Part shown: piece after piece, positions 13,315-24,522 of the stretch
Layout: every line of letters begins with the position of its first letter
Position numbering within the stretch: the stretch's first letter is position 1
Assembly: GCF_025766255.1 (NCBI RefSeq)
Contig: NW_026516668.1
Coordinates: forward strand, 248,001 to 312,000
Reading direction: 5' to 3'
Length of the DNA stretch: 64,000 nt
Source: Zychaea mexicana
Lineage: Eukaryota > Mucoromycota > Mucoromycetes > Mucorales > Lichtheimiaceae
Program-made: the position numbers and the translations under genes
Notes under the pieces: generated by a model
What the model was told of the DNA's origin: nothing
Databases searched by the model: none
Seen by the model: only the letters and a program-made list of their open reading frames with translations

Positions 13315-14147
13315 GGCAAATAAAGTGTATGCAGCAAAACAAGCATGTGCACATAGCCGATTGGCAACAAAGATTTACTATAGACAGTAAGCCGAAAAAA
13401 CTCATGCGCATAATCCAGGATCATTATCGCCACCAGGTGACTAGCACCTCTGGCAATACATGCCCTCGTTGTTACCACTCGATGGAAGTGAGCTGGTGTT
13501 GCTGTGAGCAAAAGACGCGTGGAATCACGAACAAGGTCGACCCGAACAGGAGCATGGTTGAGAGCATTCGTGAAGCCTTGCATCGTCAAGGACGCTTGCC
13601 CTCGTTTGCTTATTCACACGGAGAGAGACCACGTTCACTGGTTTGGCTGACTTTTTTCTTTTTTCCTCTTTGGATTTGACTTCCAGACAGGCCCCCACCC
13701 GTCGAATAAGAAACAAGTCCCAGCAGCCCTTCTGTCTCCCATTTTATTTGTTGGGCAAAATGGGGTCCTTTTTATAATTGAGAACAGCAGTTCGAGCAGG
13801 AGAATATAACAAATAAAGTAATAAGACGGGCCTCTTATAACCGGAATCCGATAACAAAGGCCTGCCCTGAAAATCTTCCGGGCCTAACGGGCGATGGAGC
13901 TCTGATTGGATGGTATATTTCTAGATGTGATGATGTTATAGACCAGTCGGTGTTTTTTTGGGGTCGGCTTGAAGAGTGTATGGTCTGAATTGGGAAAGTT
14001 ACTCGGGCCGCCGCCGACAACGACGAGCGACGACGATGATGATCTGTGACAGAGAGGAGAAGGAAAAATAAAGGTAAAAACATATAAAAGCCTGGTCAGC
14101 TTTTGTTGGGCGCGCCCTTCTTTTCCCGATTCGCCCCACTACTTTTT
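13315..14147 (+). repeat. Direct repeat copy 1 (orphan transketolase-promoter copy)
   Basis: This segment is nearly identical to 20329-21217, which is the sequence immediately upstream of the transketolase start codon. It starts at GGCAAATAA and ends at CCCCACTACTTTTT. It carries the same TATA-like TATAAAAG (14083-14090) but is followed by unrelated sequence with no transketolase exon. It lacks about 57 bp present in copy 2 between CTTGAAGA and GTGTATGG (near 13975). Scattered substitutions separate the copies. Confidence 0.93.
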
Positions 14148-15552
14148 AAAAGTTGTCTCATGTGTAATATTGATCCTTCTTATCATCACTTCATCGAGGC
14201 AATATCACATTAAGCGTTCTGTAAAGTGGCCGCAGGCGGGAATTCTTTCCTTCTGTCTTCGCTTTCCACATTTTAACGAATAGGCAAGTTATGAACAGTT
14301 CTCCTCCCATACCGAAATTGAGATACAATACTCTTATGATTTGCAGAAGATATTCGCACCCAAACAAGTACTTGTTTCCATGTTTTGTAACATTTTAACT
14401 CTCACTGTAAGCGGGTTTGGTATCAATTGACAACATATTTAGCTTTACAAAAAAAAGTATCATGCTCCGGAAGAACATATAATAGTAAGGCGCTGATATC
14501 TTACATGACCTGAGCCTAGCCCTATGATAAGAGATATAACTACTTTATGAAACGCTCTCATTTGCCGTACGACACAACAAATATAGCATAACAGCTGAAA
14601 GAAGAAATGGTAGGGAACAATGATGGTTGCCCTCATTCTTGGTTTTAAGGATGCTGTTCAGAAGGTACGAATCATGGCGCACTTTGCATTTGTTACTCTT
14701 TTTGTAAGATTACACTTGTAGCCCAGGTGCATCGATGCGGATTTGCTGAGAAGCTGTGCCAGTATTGAAGACAAAATGTGCAGCTGCTCCTGGGGAAGCA
14801 ATACCTGGTAGTATTGAGCAAATTTCACTAATATTGCGTATCATAGCATTGGAGTTACTGTGTCAACGTACAAGATATAAAAGAATGACTCATTCTTCCA
14901 TCAACGTAGCAGCGGCACTACTGTGCAATGGTAAAGAGGTCGGTCTATTGGCATATTACTTTTATAACTGATTGATTGCAAGAATGCCAACTATTAAAAG
15001 ATGTTTATGAGCCTCAAGATGATAACTTGAAGAATTGTCTTTGCCGCAACGCTTAAACGCAATGTGAATCCCTACAGTATGCGCACTTCCAGCTAACATT
15101 ACTCACAGTTAGCAAACTCATATTTTTTTTTCTTATTCGCCTCTTACCCAGCTCGCCCACTGTGGGAATATGGAGAATTGGAATTTGAGAATGAGAAAAA
15201 CCATTTGTGGAGTTGAGTAAAGGATAATTGTAGAGGATCGCTACAAGCGCTGCAAATTTCATTCCATATACCGGAGTTTGTTCTCCATCGACATTGACTG
15301 CTTTGCAGACGATCACAGTGGCAACTATATTGTTCGTTGCAACTGTCTCCATTGTGCAATCTGGAACAAAATTAATGATCTCGCAGCAAATCTGAACATA
15401 TATCATCTTCTTGAACGAGCCCTTGAGCTCCCTCCTCGCTTCGCATGAAGAAGTCTTACATCAATATTAAACATGTACATACAAGTTTAACGGGTGAAAA
15501 GTTAAAAGAAACAATTTTTATTTGGTACATTTAACTACTAATTACTAATAGG
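14148..15552. other. No gene seen
   Basis: This 1.4 kb follows the orphan promoter copy. If that promoter were active it would transcribe this region. I find only short frames (for example 14756-14971 plus and 15053-15406 minus) with no domain and no good splice context. Confidence 0.5.
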
Positions 15553-15756
15553 GTGTCGATGTCTTAGCTTCTCTGCTCTTACGCAGATACTAACAGGAGC
15601 AACCACGGGAAGGTGCATCGACATCTGCTCCCGTAACCCTCTCACCACAAAGCTAGGGTCTTGTCTTGGTCGCTTTGTGGATCACGGAAGGTCGATTGGT
15701 ATTGAGATGCCCAGTCCGGTCTCACCAATCGCGATCACTTACCTACCTATTTATAC

Positions 15757-15970
15757 AGTAAGTCGCTCCGTGTCAAAACAAGCATCAGCACCCACCCCTA
15801 CACTTACCTACCCTCACTCACACTCACTCACATTCACACACACAGAAAAAAAGGAAGGGACTTACCATACGTGATCGAAAAGAGAAGAGAAAAAGCGATG
15901 AGTCTAGCCTTGAGAGTCGATGTTGAGAGTCGATTGCCGAGAGTCGATTGCCGAGAGTCGAACGCGATCC
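15757..15970 (+). repeat. Internal direct repeat, copy A
   Basis: This unit runs from TTATACAGTAAGTCGCTCCG to AGAGTCGAACGCGATCC. It recurs at 16240-16500 with almost no change except for the number of a 14-bp minisatellite unit near its end. Confidence 0.85.
15916..15962 (+). repeat. 14-bp minisatellite, short allele
   Basis: Tandem units of the type GAGAGTCGATTGCC, with the first and last units diverged. There are about four units here and about seven at 16399-16492. Confidence 0.85.
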
Positions 15971-15977
15971 CCAGTGT

Positions 15978-16228
15978 CACCCTTGGCTCTTCCCTTGGTC
16001 CTGGTGTTGCTCCGTTGCGCCTGTCCAACCCTTATTTCCGGTAATCCTGGCTGCCTCCAACTGGTCCCTGCTTGGTTTGTCCAGTCTCGCGTTCAACGGT
16101 GTTGGTCACAACCGGTCTCCTAGTGGACCAGAGGACGGAGGAATCCTTTTCGGTTTCTCGCCATAGAAATATGGTAGTGTCCTTTTGGTTGGATGCCTTG
16201 TCTCCCGGTCTGGTCTACTATGGTGGGA
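15978..16228 (+). repeat. Left arm of a ~250 bp inverted repeat
   Basis: This arm is the reverse complement of 16500-16756, with only a few mismatches and single-base indels. The innermost bases GGTCTACTATGGTGGG pair with CCCACCATAGTAGACC. The intervening loop is about 270 bp. Confidence 0.92.
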
Positions 16229-16239
16229 AAAACCTAACT

Positions 16240-16500
16240 TATACAGTAAGTCGCTCCGTGTCAAAACAAGCATCAGCACCCACCCCTACACTTACCTACC
16301 CTCACTCACACTCACTCACATTCACACACACAGAAAAAAAGGAAGGGACTTACCATACGTGATCGAAAAGAGAAGAGAAAAAGCGATGAGTCTAGCCTTG
16401 AGAGTCGATGTTGAGAGTCGATTGCCGAGAGTCGATTGCCGAGAGTCGATTGCCGAGAGTCGATTGCCGAGAGTCGATTGCCGAGAGTCGAACGCGATCC
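16240..16500 (+). repeat. Internal direct repeat, copy B
   Basis: This is the second copy of the unit at 15757-15970. It forms the loop between the two arms of the inverted repeat at 15978-16228 and 16500-16756. It carries more copies of the 14-bp unit GAGAGTCGATTGCC than copy A. Confidence 0.85.
16399..16492 (+). repeat. 14-bp minisatellite, long allele
   Basis: The same GAGAGTCGATTGCC unit as at 15916-15962, expanded to about seven units, again with the first and last units diverged. Confidence 0.88.
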
Positions 16501-16756
16501 CCACCATAGTAGACCAGACCGGGAACAAGGCATCCAACCAAAAGGACACTACCATATTTCTATGGCGAGAAACCGAAAAAGGATTCCTCCGTCCTCTGGT
16601 CTCACTAGGAGACCGGTTGTGACCAACACCGTTGAACGCGAGACTGGACAAACCAAAGCAGGGACCAGTTGGAGGCAGCCAGGATTACCGGAAGTAAGGG
16701 TTGGACAGGCGCAACGGAGGCAACACCAGGACCAAGGGAAGAGCCAAGGGAAGAGC
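16500..16756 (-). repeat. Right arm of the ~250 bp inverted repeat
   Basis: Reverse complement of 15978-16228. The outer end carries a short extra duplication of GGGAAGAGCCAA. If the region were transcribed, the RNA could fold into a long hairpin. Confidence 0.92.
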
Positions 16757-18161
16757 CAAGAGAAAGACCAGGAGGAACCAAGGGAGTGAAGGAAAAAGAA
16801 AAATGAAGGAAAGAAAGAGTGAAGAGAAAAAACGAAATGGCTTGAAAAATGTGGGCGTATTTATATCTTTTGGTATCATCAACCCCTACAATTCATGGAA
16901 AGCAGTGCGCAGCGCACACACGCCCACATGATTATGATAGACTGGCAACTTGCGGTCCAGGCTGTTCAAGGACTCCCTAATACCATTTCCTGAACTTGCT
17001 GTTTCATGCTGCTGCTAGCCTTGTCGCGTAAACGGGTCTCGCGTTCAGCGTGGCGTGCACTATAATATATCAGAAATGCCATTTTTTGAAAGAGGTGTGT
17101 TTCAAAATATTGTAACGACTTGACGTTTGGATGATATCAACACACCCTCTCCTTTTCTTCAACGATGCTGATGCTCGGCAGAAAAGAAAAGGGGATGTTT
17201 TGCTCGCACAAGGCACCATAAGGTCCAGCCTACGATTTTCACATGAGAGACTCCCAGCACTCCGTCTCCCAAGTAGACATCGATTCTCACGCAATTATCG
17301 GTTGCCGATCCTCCAAGCCCGCAATGATGGATGTGGACAGCTTAAACTAAACTGTCAAGGGCAGACTATAGAGCAGCATGGCTGTTTTCAGCATAGTATG
17401 CGCGTCATCCTAGAACTACTATTATCGATACAGGCTGCTTCTTCAGGTTGATAGTGCTGTTGGGTTTGCTCATTTTATCATCCACCTCCCTTAGCAGTAG
17501 CGACACAAAGCCAATCAGACGTGGTGTTTACTTCCTCGGCGTGTGTACGGGTGATGTATGATACATGTGAAAAAATAACAAAACAAAACAAAAAACAGGT
17601 TTCGGCTGGTACCCTCCGAATAATTTTTTTCCTTTCGATTATTTTTGCGAACGAACTACGCGAAGATAGAAACAAAAAAAAATAGGTGAAAAACGCGTAC
17701 CAAAGTGTGGTAAAGCGCGTTGTAATAGTGTTACATACTGTCGCTACGATACAGAAGATCTGTCATTGTTCCCCGCGTTGTTAGCACGGACCTGTAGATG
17801 GGAGTGGGGGGGGTTTTTAAAAAGAAGCGGGGTCTTGAACGTGTGCATGAAAAGGCACCCATTTTCCGCAGCGTGCTGCTTCCTCGCTTTTTCTCGATCA
17901 CATGTGGTAAGTCCCTTCCTTTTTTTTCAGTGTGTGTGAGTGTGAGTGAGGGTAGGTAAGCGCAAGGGTGGGTGCTGATGCTTGTTTTGTAGGCACGGGG
18001 CGACTTCTAAGTAGGTAAGTGGATTGGTGAGACCGCTGGCATCTCAATACCGATCGGTCCCTCCGAGATCCATAAAGCGACCAAGACAGAACCCAGCTTT
18101 GTGGTAGAGGGTTCGGGAGCAGATGCCGATGCACCTTCCCGCAAAGCTAAGACATCGACAC

Positions 18162-20328
18162 ACTCGTTTTTGGACGAGCCTCTTTAGGAATTTGACCAAT
18201 TTAAATAAAGGCCTTGTTGTTGTTGTCCCCCGTCTATCAAACATGTGCTGTTTGTTATTGTATTAGCAATACTTATCAAGTAAAAGGAAAAACACAAGGA
18301 CGAAGCTGATCTTTAAAGCAAACTTCCTTGTAAACGGATTTTCTATACTGTCCCTCGTCTTTAAAAGTATCAATAACAACCGAAAACCAGCTAGCATTGA
18401 CAAAAAAAACCTTGCTGGCATAGCAAGCATGAGTTTGTGGGATCGAATGACAGCCCAGCGAGTACTCGTACAACGAGGATCATAAGAACAAGGGAAGTTG
18501 TTAGCTGTGCAATGTCAATATAAGTTGTCGATGGAATTATTCATTAGCTTGATACTCCACTCTAGCTTTTCCTAGCGATATTATCCAAAAACGAGCATGA
18601 AGATCGTAGTCAAATCCAAGCATAAGTACCGTGATTATTATCCTTGAGTGCATATAGCTGATTTTGCCGGACCAACCGATGGCATAAAGCGTATGTATAG
18701 CTCAGGTGGTGCAGGTATCAGCAACATTACTACATCGTGGTATCCTAAATTTACAACACTAACAGAAAACTCCTTCACGCAAAGCGAGCTTGACGAGTGA
18801 CCGTCTAAACCAGCTCTACCTAATGCACGACGCGTGTAATATAATAGTCTCTCTTCTATATCTCCTATAAACTACAAAGGTATTGTTCCCGCAAACGGAT
18901 AGTTCCTCTAACTCAACGTCATTCACGAATCGGATATGTCATAAGGAGAAGAAATCATCAAGATTTCTATCGGAATGATCTATGTGATACATGAATATAC
19001 TACTACTGCCTGCCATTAGTATAACACGAATTATTCACACGCCGGCCGGGAATGATGCCAGTTGTAAAATATCGCAAATTAACTGACAGAAATCAGTCGC
19101 GATTCACGCGAGATAAAAAGTTCATTCGTTGCCACAGAAACCAAATCTCCACTGCAGCCAGCACCACTGCCAAAATCGCTGGTGCCAAGTCAAAGAGACA
19201 ACAAGACCGCTTAGTTCAACAGAACAGATCAGTAACACTTGGATTCTGTTATGTAACAAACGTTTGTCACAATCGATCGAGAAACAACACCCGCAAAAGA
19301 AACATAGTATTGTAGCATACATAAAATAAATGTTCATGTCTCCTCAATAACATGCATGTCAGAGAGAGGCAGACACACGATGATTACCGCGTATGTTTGT
19401 TGTTGATGATCGATGTTGGTTATCTCTGTGGTTATTTGTATCGTTAGGATATGCTAGAGTATTATCGAAAATGTCCGTCTCCACGATATGTCAGGTACTA
19501 CCTATTTTCTGCAGAAATCATCTTCTTCTGCCTGTTTCTGTCTCTCTTCACATGCCACATTTTCTATCATTATGCGATCAATGACGATTTCGCAACCTTA
19601 CCCACAAAGTCCGACTTGCCAAAAAGAAAGCAGCCGGTAGCAAAACAGAGATACAGCAGAATCATGTAGAACGAGAAAGAAGAGAAGAAACGGTAACTCC
19701 CTTTTGTGGTAGTGCCCTTGATCACCATTGTCGTCATGAGGGCTGAAATATGTGTGTGCCTTGTGCCCCAAATGGGTAGGACAGAAAACCCTGCTGTGTT
19801 GCTCGTGTGTGTGTGTGTGTGTAGCAATCCACAATATGATATGCGTACTATTAGCTGAGAAGATTATAGTTTTTGAAAAGCTGTCTAATCTTAAAATGCT
19901 CACCCGTGTACTCGTGTCCCACTTTGAACGATGAAGACACTTTTTCCTTGTGATGGTGTGTGTGGCAGGCAAGTCTCGCCACGAACCAACATAAAAGACA
20001 AATCGGGCGTCAATGCGCATAGATGCGGAGGACGGTGGAGAGGGAGGAGAGAGCGGGAATAACTGCGATGCTGCATACTTGAAGAGGAGATATCAGAAAT
20101 GATGGATGATGGAGATGGACAATCTTGTCTACGCTTCTTTCTGAGGCGTGTAGAATCGTCAGCAGCAAGATAGGATGTCCCAGATGGATGAAATGGCATC
20201 TCTATCTTAACCTTATCTTTTAACGGCGGCGTGGGGTCTCTCTCATGCTGTTTTGGCCTGTTTTCCGCGCAGCCGGGGGGGAACACACACACACACACAC
20301 GCTCTCTCTCTCTCTGTGTCTCCTGTTT
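18162..20328. other. No gene seen
   Basis: About 2.2 kb between the inverted-repeat complex and the second promoter copy. Short frames (for example 19052-19315 plus and 19598-20020 minus) lack domains. A short GT run lies near 19807-19822 and a CA run followed by CT dinucleotides near 20284-20315, just before the promoter repeat. Confidence 0.5.
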
Positions 20329-21217
20329 GGCAAATAATGTGTATGCAGCAAAACAAGCATGTACACATAGCCGATTGGCAACAAAGATTTACTATAGACA
20401 GTAAGCCGAAAAAACTCATGCGCATAATCCAGGATCATTATCGCCACCAGGTGACTAGCACCTCTGGCAATACATGCCCTCGTTGTTACCACTCGATGGA
20501 AGTGAGCTGGCGTTGCTGTGAGCAAAAGACGCGTGGAATCACGAACAAGGTCGACCCGAACAGGAGCATGGTTGAGAGCATACGTGAAGCCTTGCATCGC
20601 CAAGGACGCTTGCCCTCGTTTGCTTATTCACACGGAGAGAGACCACGTTCACTGGTTTGGCTGACTTTTTTCTTTTTTCCTCTTTGGATTTGACTTCCAG
20701 ACAGGCCCCCACCCGTCGAATAAGAAACAAGTCCCAGCAGCCCTTCTGTCTCCCATTTTATTTGTTGGGCAAAATGGGGTCCTTTTTATAATTGAGAACA
20801 GCAGTTCGAGCAGGAGAATATAACAAATAAAGTAATAAGACGGACCTCTTATAACCGGAATCCGATAACAAAGGCCTGCCCTGAAAATCTTCCGGGCCTA
20901 ACGGGCGATGGAGCTCTGATTGGATGGTATATTTCTAGATGTGATGATGTTATAGACCAGTCGGTGTTTTTTTGGGGTCGGCTTGAAGAACGATTTAGGG
21001 GGGGTTGGTAGGCCCACAAATTGAAACGCGAAAAAAATGCCCGTCCGTGTATGGTCTGAATTGGGAAAATTACTCGGGCCGCCGCCGACAACGACGAGCG
21101 ACGACGATGATGATCTGTGACAGAGAGGAGAAGGAAAAATAAAAGTAAAAACATATAAAAGCCTGGTCAGCTTTTGTTGGGCGCGCCCTTCTTTTCCCGA
21201 TTCGCCCCACTACTTTT
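20329..21217 (+). promoter_or_regulatory. Transketolase promoter (direct repeat copy 2)
   Basis: This segment ends 23 bp before the transketolase ATG at 21241 and contains TATAAAAG at 21154-21161, about 80 bp upstream of the ATG. It is duplicated at 13315-14147. Copy 2 has a ~57 bp G-rich stretch (about 20990-21047) absent from copy 1. Its position makes it the promoter and 5' leader of a gene whose codon use suggests high expression. Confidence 0.75.
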
Positions 21218-21240
21218 TTCCTCTTCTCCCTAAACAAAAA

Positions 21241-24144
21241 ATGGTTCAAAACATTGAGCAGCACGCCATCAATACCGTCCGTGTCCTTGCCGCCGACGTT
21301 GTCCGCGGTGCCAACTCTGGCCATCCTGGTGAGTTGAACTTCTTTACGAGAAAGGACGCGTATTGTTTTTTGTTCTTTATTTTCGGGCTGAGATGACTCA
21401 TCGATCAAAAAATATCGCTGCCATAGGTGCCCCTATGGGTTGCGCTCCCATGGCCCACGTCTTGTTCGGCAAGGAGATGACCTTCAACCCCAAGAACCCT
21501 GCGTTCATCAACCGTGATCGTTTCGTCTTGTCCAACGGCCACGGCTGTGCCTTGCAGTACATCTACTTGCACTTGTTGGGCTACGATGTCTCCTTGGAGG
21601 ACTTGAAGTTGTTCCGTCAAGTCGGCAGCAAGTACGTTTCTCACTGTTGTATTACTTGTGCTCGTTCTTTGTTGCCACGCGCACCTAATCATTGTATCTG
21701 TGTTCGCATAGGACTCCTGGTCACCCTGAACTTCACGATACCCCCGGTATTGAAGTTACCACTGGTCCCCTTGGCCAAGGTAAGATAACGGCTGCTGCTA
21801 CTGCTTGATGACGAATTCGGGTGGCGGGGGAAGAAGAAGGTCTGTAGTAACAATATTGCATACACCAGGTATCTCCAACGCTGTTGGTTTGGCTGCTGCT
21901 GAGGCTCAGTTGGCTGCTACCTACAACCGCCCCGGCTTTGAGCTCTTCAACAACTACACCTACACCATCCTCGGTGACGGCTGTCTTCAGGAAGGTGTTG
22001 CCGCTGAGGCCGTTTCCCTTGCTGGGTAAGTTTGTTATCGGTGGAGTAAAGAGAGAGAGAGAGAGAGAGAGTCACATGACGAAATATGGCAATCAATAAA
22101 ATGAAAAAGGAAAGGGGCTTTGGAAGGGATCAGAAAAGGATATTGGCAACAGGATTGTAATACTGACTTGCTTGTAACGATAGCCACTGGAAGCTCGGCA
22201 AGCTCATTGCTTTGTACGATGACAACGCCATCACCATTGACGGTGACACTGCTGTCTCGTTCACCGAAGACGTGTTGAAGCGCTTCGAGTCGTACGGCTG
22301 GCACACCGTGTACGTCGCTGACGGCGACAGCGACATTGCCAGCATCGAGGCTGCTATTGCCGAGGCCAAGGCTGTCACCGATAAGCCCACCCTCATCAAG
22401 GTCAAGACCACCATCGGTAAGGTTTTTTGTTCCTGGTCTAAGCTGTCAACCTTATTGACAGGAATGGCGTCATGGAAAAAAAAAGTGCATAGTGAACGTT
22501 GCGGAGTTCTTACTGATATCATTCTATGATCTGTGTTCGCGTATACCGTGTATCTAGGTTACGGTTCCTTGTTGCAGGGCGAAGAAAAGGTCCACGGTGC
22601 TCCTTTGACCGGTAAGCTTAATACGGAGCATATAATGAACAGAACAGTGTGGAAGCACAGTAGTTGATTGCGGCTGGCTGGCTGACTTTATTTCTTTGCC
22701 GACCCCACCCCCCCTTCGTGAACGTTCTTAGTTGATGACATCAAGCAGGTCAAGGAAAAGTTTGGCTTCAACCCCGACGAGAAATACGTTGTTCCCAAAG
22801 AGGTATAGTGCAATCAACCGTCTGATCTTTTAGTTGCTGGATTCGCTTGCATTAACTTTATCATTGTCGCCATCCACTTTCTGTCAATGACTGCTAGGTC
22901 TACGAGTTCTACGGTGCCCGCGCTGCCGCCGGTGCTGCTGCCGAGACCGAATGGAACGCCTTGCTCGAAAAGTACGTCCAGCAGTTCCCTACCGAAGGTG
23001 CTGACCTCAAGCGTCGTCTTGCTGGCCAGTTGCCCGAGGGCTGGGAGGCTGCCCTTCCCCGCTTCACTCCTGCTGATGCTGCCGTCGCCACCCGCAAGTT
23101 GTCCGAGGGTGTCTTGACTGCTCTTGCCGACAAGGTCCCTGAAATGCTCGGTGGTTCCGCTGATCTGACTGGCTCCAACTTGACCCGTTGGAAGCAGGCT
23201 GTCGACTTCCAGCACGTAAGTTGTCTCTTTCTTTGCTTGCCATCTCTTGTCTATCCTTAGCAGCATGTAAGCAAAGTATTCACTCTCTTATTGCTATCCA
23301 GCCCTCGACCGGCCTTGGTGACTACACCGGCCGCTACTTCCGCTATGGTGTCCGTGAACACGCCATGTTTGCTGTCATGAACGGCTTGGCCGCCTATGGC
23401 GTCAACATCATCCCCTACGGTGGCACCTTCTTGAACTTCTTGACCTACGGTTGGGGTGCTGCCCGTCTCTCTGCCTTGTCGCACTTGCGCGTCATCTATG
23501 TCATGACCCACGACTCCATTGGTCTTGGTGAAGACGGCCCTACCCATCAGCCTATCGAGACCCTTGCCCTCACGCGTGCCACCCCCAACATGCTTACCTT
23601 CCGCCCTGCTGACGGTAACGAAACCTCGGGTGTCTATTTGGCTGCATTGACCACCGACCGTCCCTCGATCGTCGCTCTCTCGCGTCAGAACTTGCCCCAA
23701 CTCGAAGGCTCCACCGTCGAAGCCGTCCTCAAGGGTGCTTACGTCTTGCAGGATGCTGCTGACGCCAAGGTTGCCTTGGTCGCCACTGGCTCTGAAGTCT
23801 CGCTTGCCGTTGAGGCTGCCAAGTTGTTGGCTGGCCAGGGTATCGGTGCCCGCGTTGTCTCCATGCCCTGCTCTGAACTGTTCGATGAACAGCCCTCTGA
23901 ATACCGCAAGTCGGTTTTGCCCGCCAACTTGCCCGCCATTGCCATTGAAGCCCTTGGCACCTTTGGCTGGGAGAAGTACTCGCACGCTCAAATCGGTATG
24001 ACCTCGTTCGGTGCTTCCGGCCCTGCTCCCAAGCTCTACGCCAAGTTCGGCATCACTGCTGAGGCCACTGCTGCCAAGGCCCAGGCTGTCATTGCCCACT
24101 ATGCCAAGGTCGGCTATGTCCCTGAGCTCGGTGTTGAGTTCTAA
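21241..24144 (+). CDS. TKL1: Transketolase
   Basis: Nine exons encode about 678 residues: 21241-21328, 21427-21631, 21712-21779, 21869-22025, 22184-22416, 22558-22611, 22732-22802, 22898-23215 and 23302-24144. Phases are consistent throughout. Transketolase moves two-carbon units between sugar phosphates in the non-oxidative pentose phosphate pathway, using thiamine diphosphate and Mg2+. Visible landmarks are [19 protein letters not shown], the ThDP motif starting GDGCLQEG (Gly156-Asp157-Gly158) and closing with the downstream Asn of YDDN, and [11 protein letters not shown], which carries the catalytic Glu of the pyrimidine domain. Full length matches fungal transketolases. Third codon positions are strongly C/G-biased compared with neighbouring genes, as expected for high expression. 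No peroxisomal or mitochondrial targeting signal is apparent, so it is probably cytosolic. Confidence 0.97.
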
Positions 24145-24522
24145 GCACATCGCCTCTTTCCTTTCTCTCATTTGCATGCTCATCAAAAAACCGACTCTTT
24201 CCATGACCGTGTTACACATATAAATCTCCTAACCTGTGCTCAGTTTGTATAATTTTCTTTTCTTACCTTTACTCCCATTCCTTCTTCTTCCTCTGTAAAA
24301 GGGTGCATGTACCATAATCCATACAAAAAATAAATGAAAAAGGCAGTGTTTTTATTGCTACAGGGAATACCAAAATACTGATAGAGGATGTAATATGCGG
24401 AGTGTTGTGTATATTATGCTTGTGCGAGAATGGAAGAAAGAAAGGGAGGGGGTGGTGGTGAGAATAACAAGTGATATATGCGATTGTTCTATATTTATAA
24501 ATTACCAAATAATTATATTGCT

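Larger units (their letters stand above)
15553..18161. mobile_element. 2.6 kb composite element with ~300 bp imperfect terminal inverted repeats
   Basis: The left end begins GTGTCGATGTCTTAGCTT and the right end (18161 backwards) begins with the same 18 bases. The two ends remain alignable inward for about 300 bp with substitutions and indels: 15553-15895 against 18161-17885. Shared stretches include CATCAGCACCCACCC, CTTACCTACCCTCACTCACA and GGAAGGGACTTACCA. No transposase gene is recognisable inside and no clear target-site duplication is visible, so a non-autonomous DNA element or a rearranged repeat cluster are both possible. Confidence 0.6.

Noticed and set aside
15780..15850. CRISPR-like spaced repeats
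   Set aside because: The CACTCA/ACTTACC repeats are irregular simple sequence without uniform spacers.
16312..16651. Overlapping frames over 70-145 codons in the inverted repeat
   Set aside because: They arise from the repeat units (period-14 minisatellite and mirrored arms) and repeat the same peptide on both strands; no gene is implied.
18685..18770. tRNA gene suggested by an A-box-like TAGCTCAGGTGG
   Set aside because: No B box downstream and no cloverleaf could be drawn.
13315..21217. LTR retrotransposon, with the two direct repeats as LTRs
   Set aside because: The repeats do not begin TG and end CA, no primer-binding site follows copy 1, no gag-pol coding is present in the 6.2 kb interior, and copy 2 fits exactly as the transketolase promoter.
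23257..24219. 320-codon frame antisense to transketolase
   Set aside because: It is a by-product of the C/G-rich third positions of the transketolase coding strand and has no domain or splice signals of its own.
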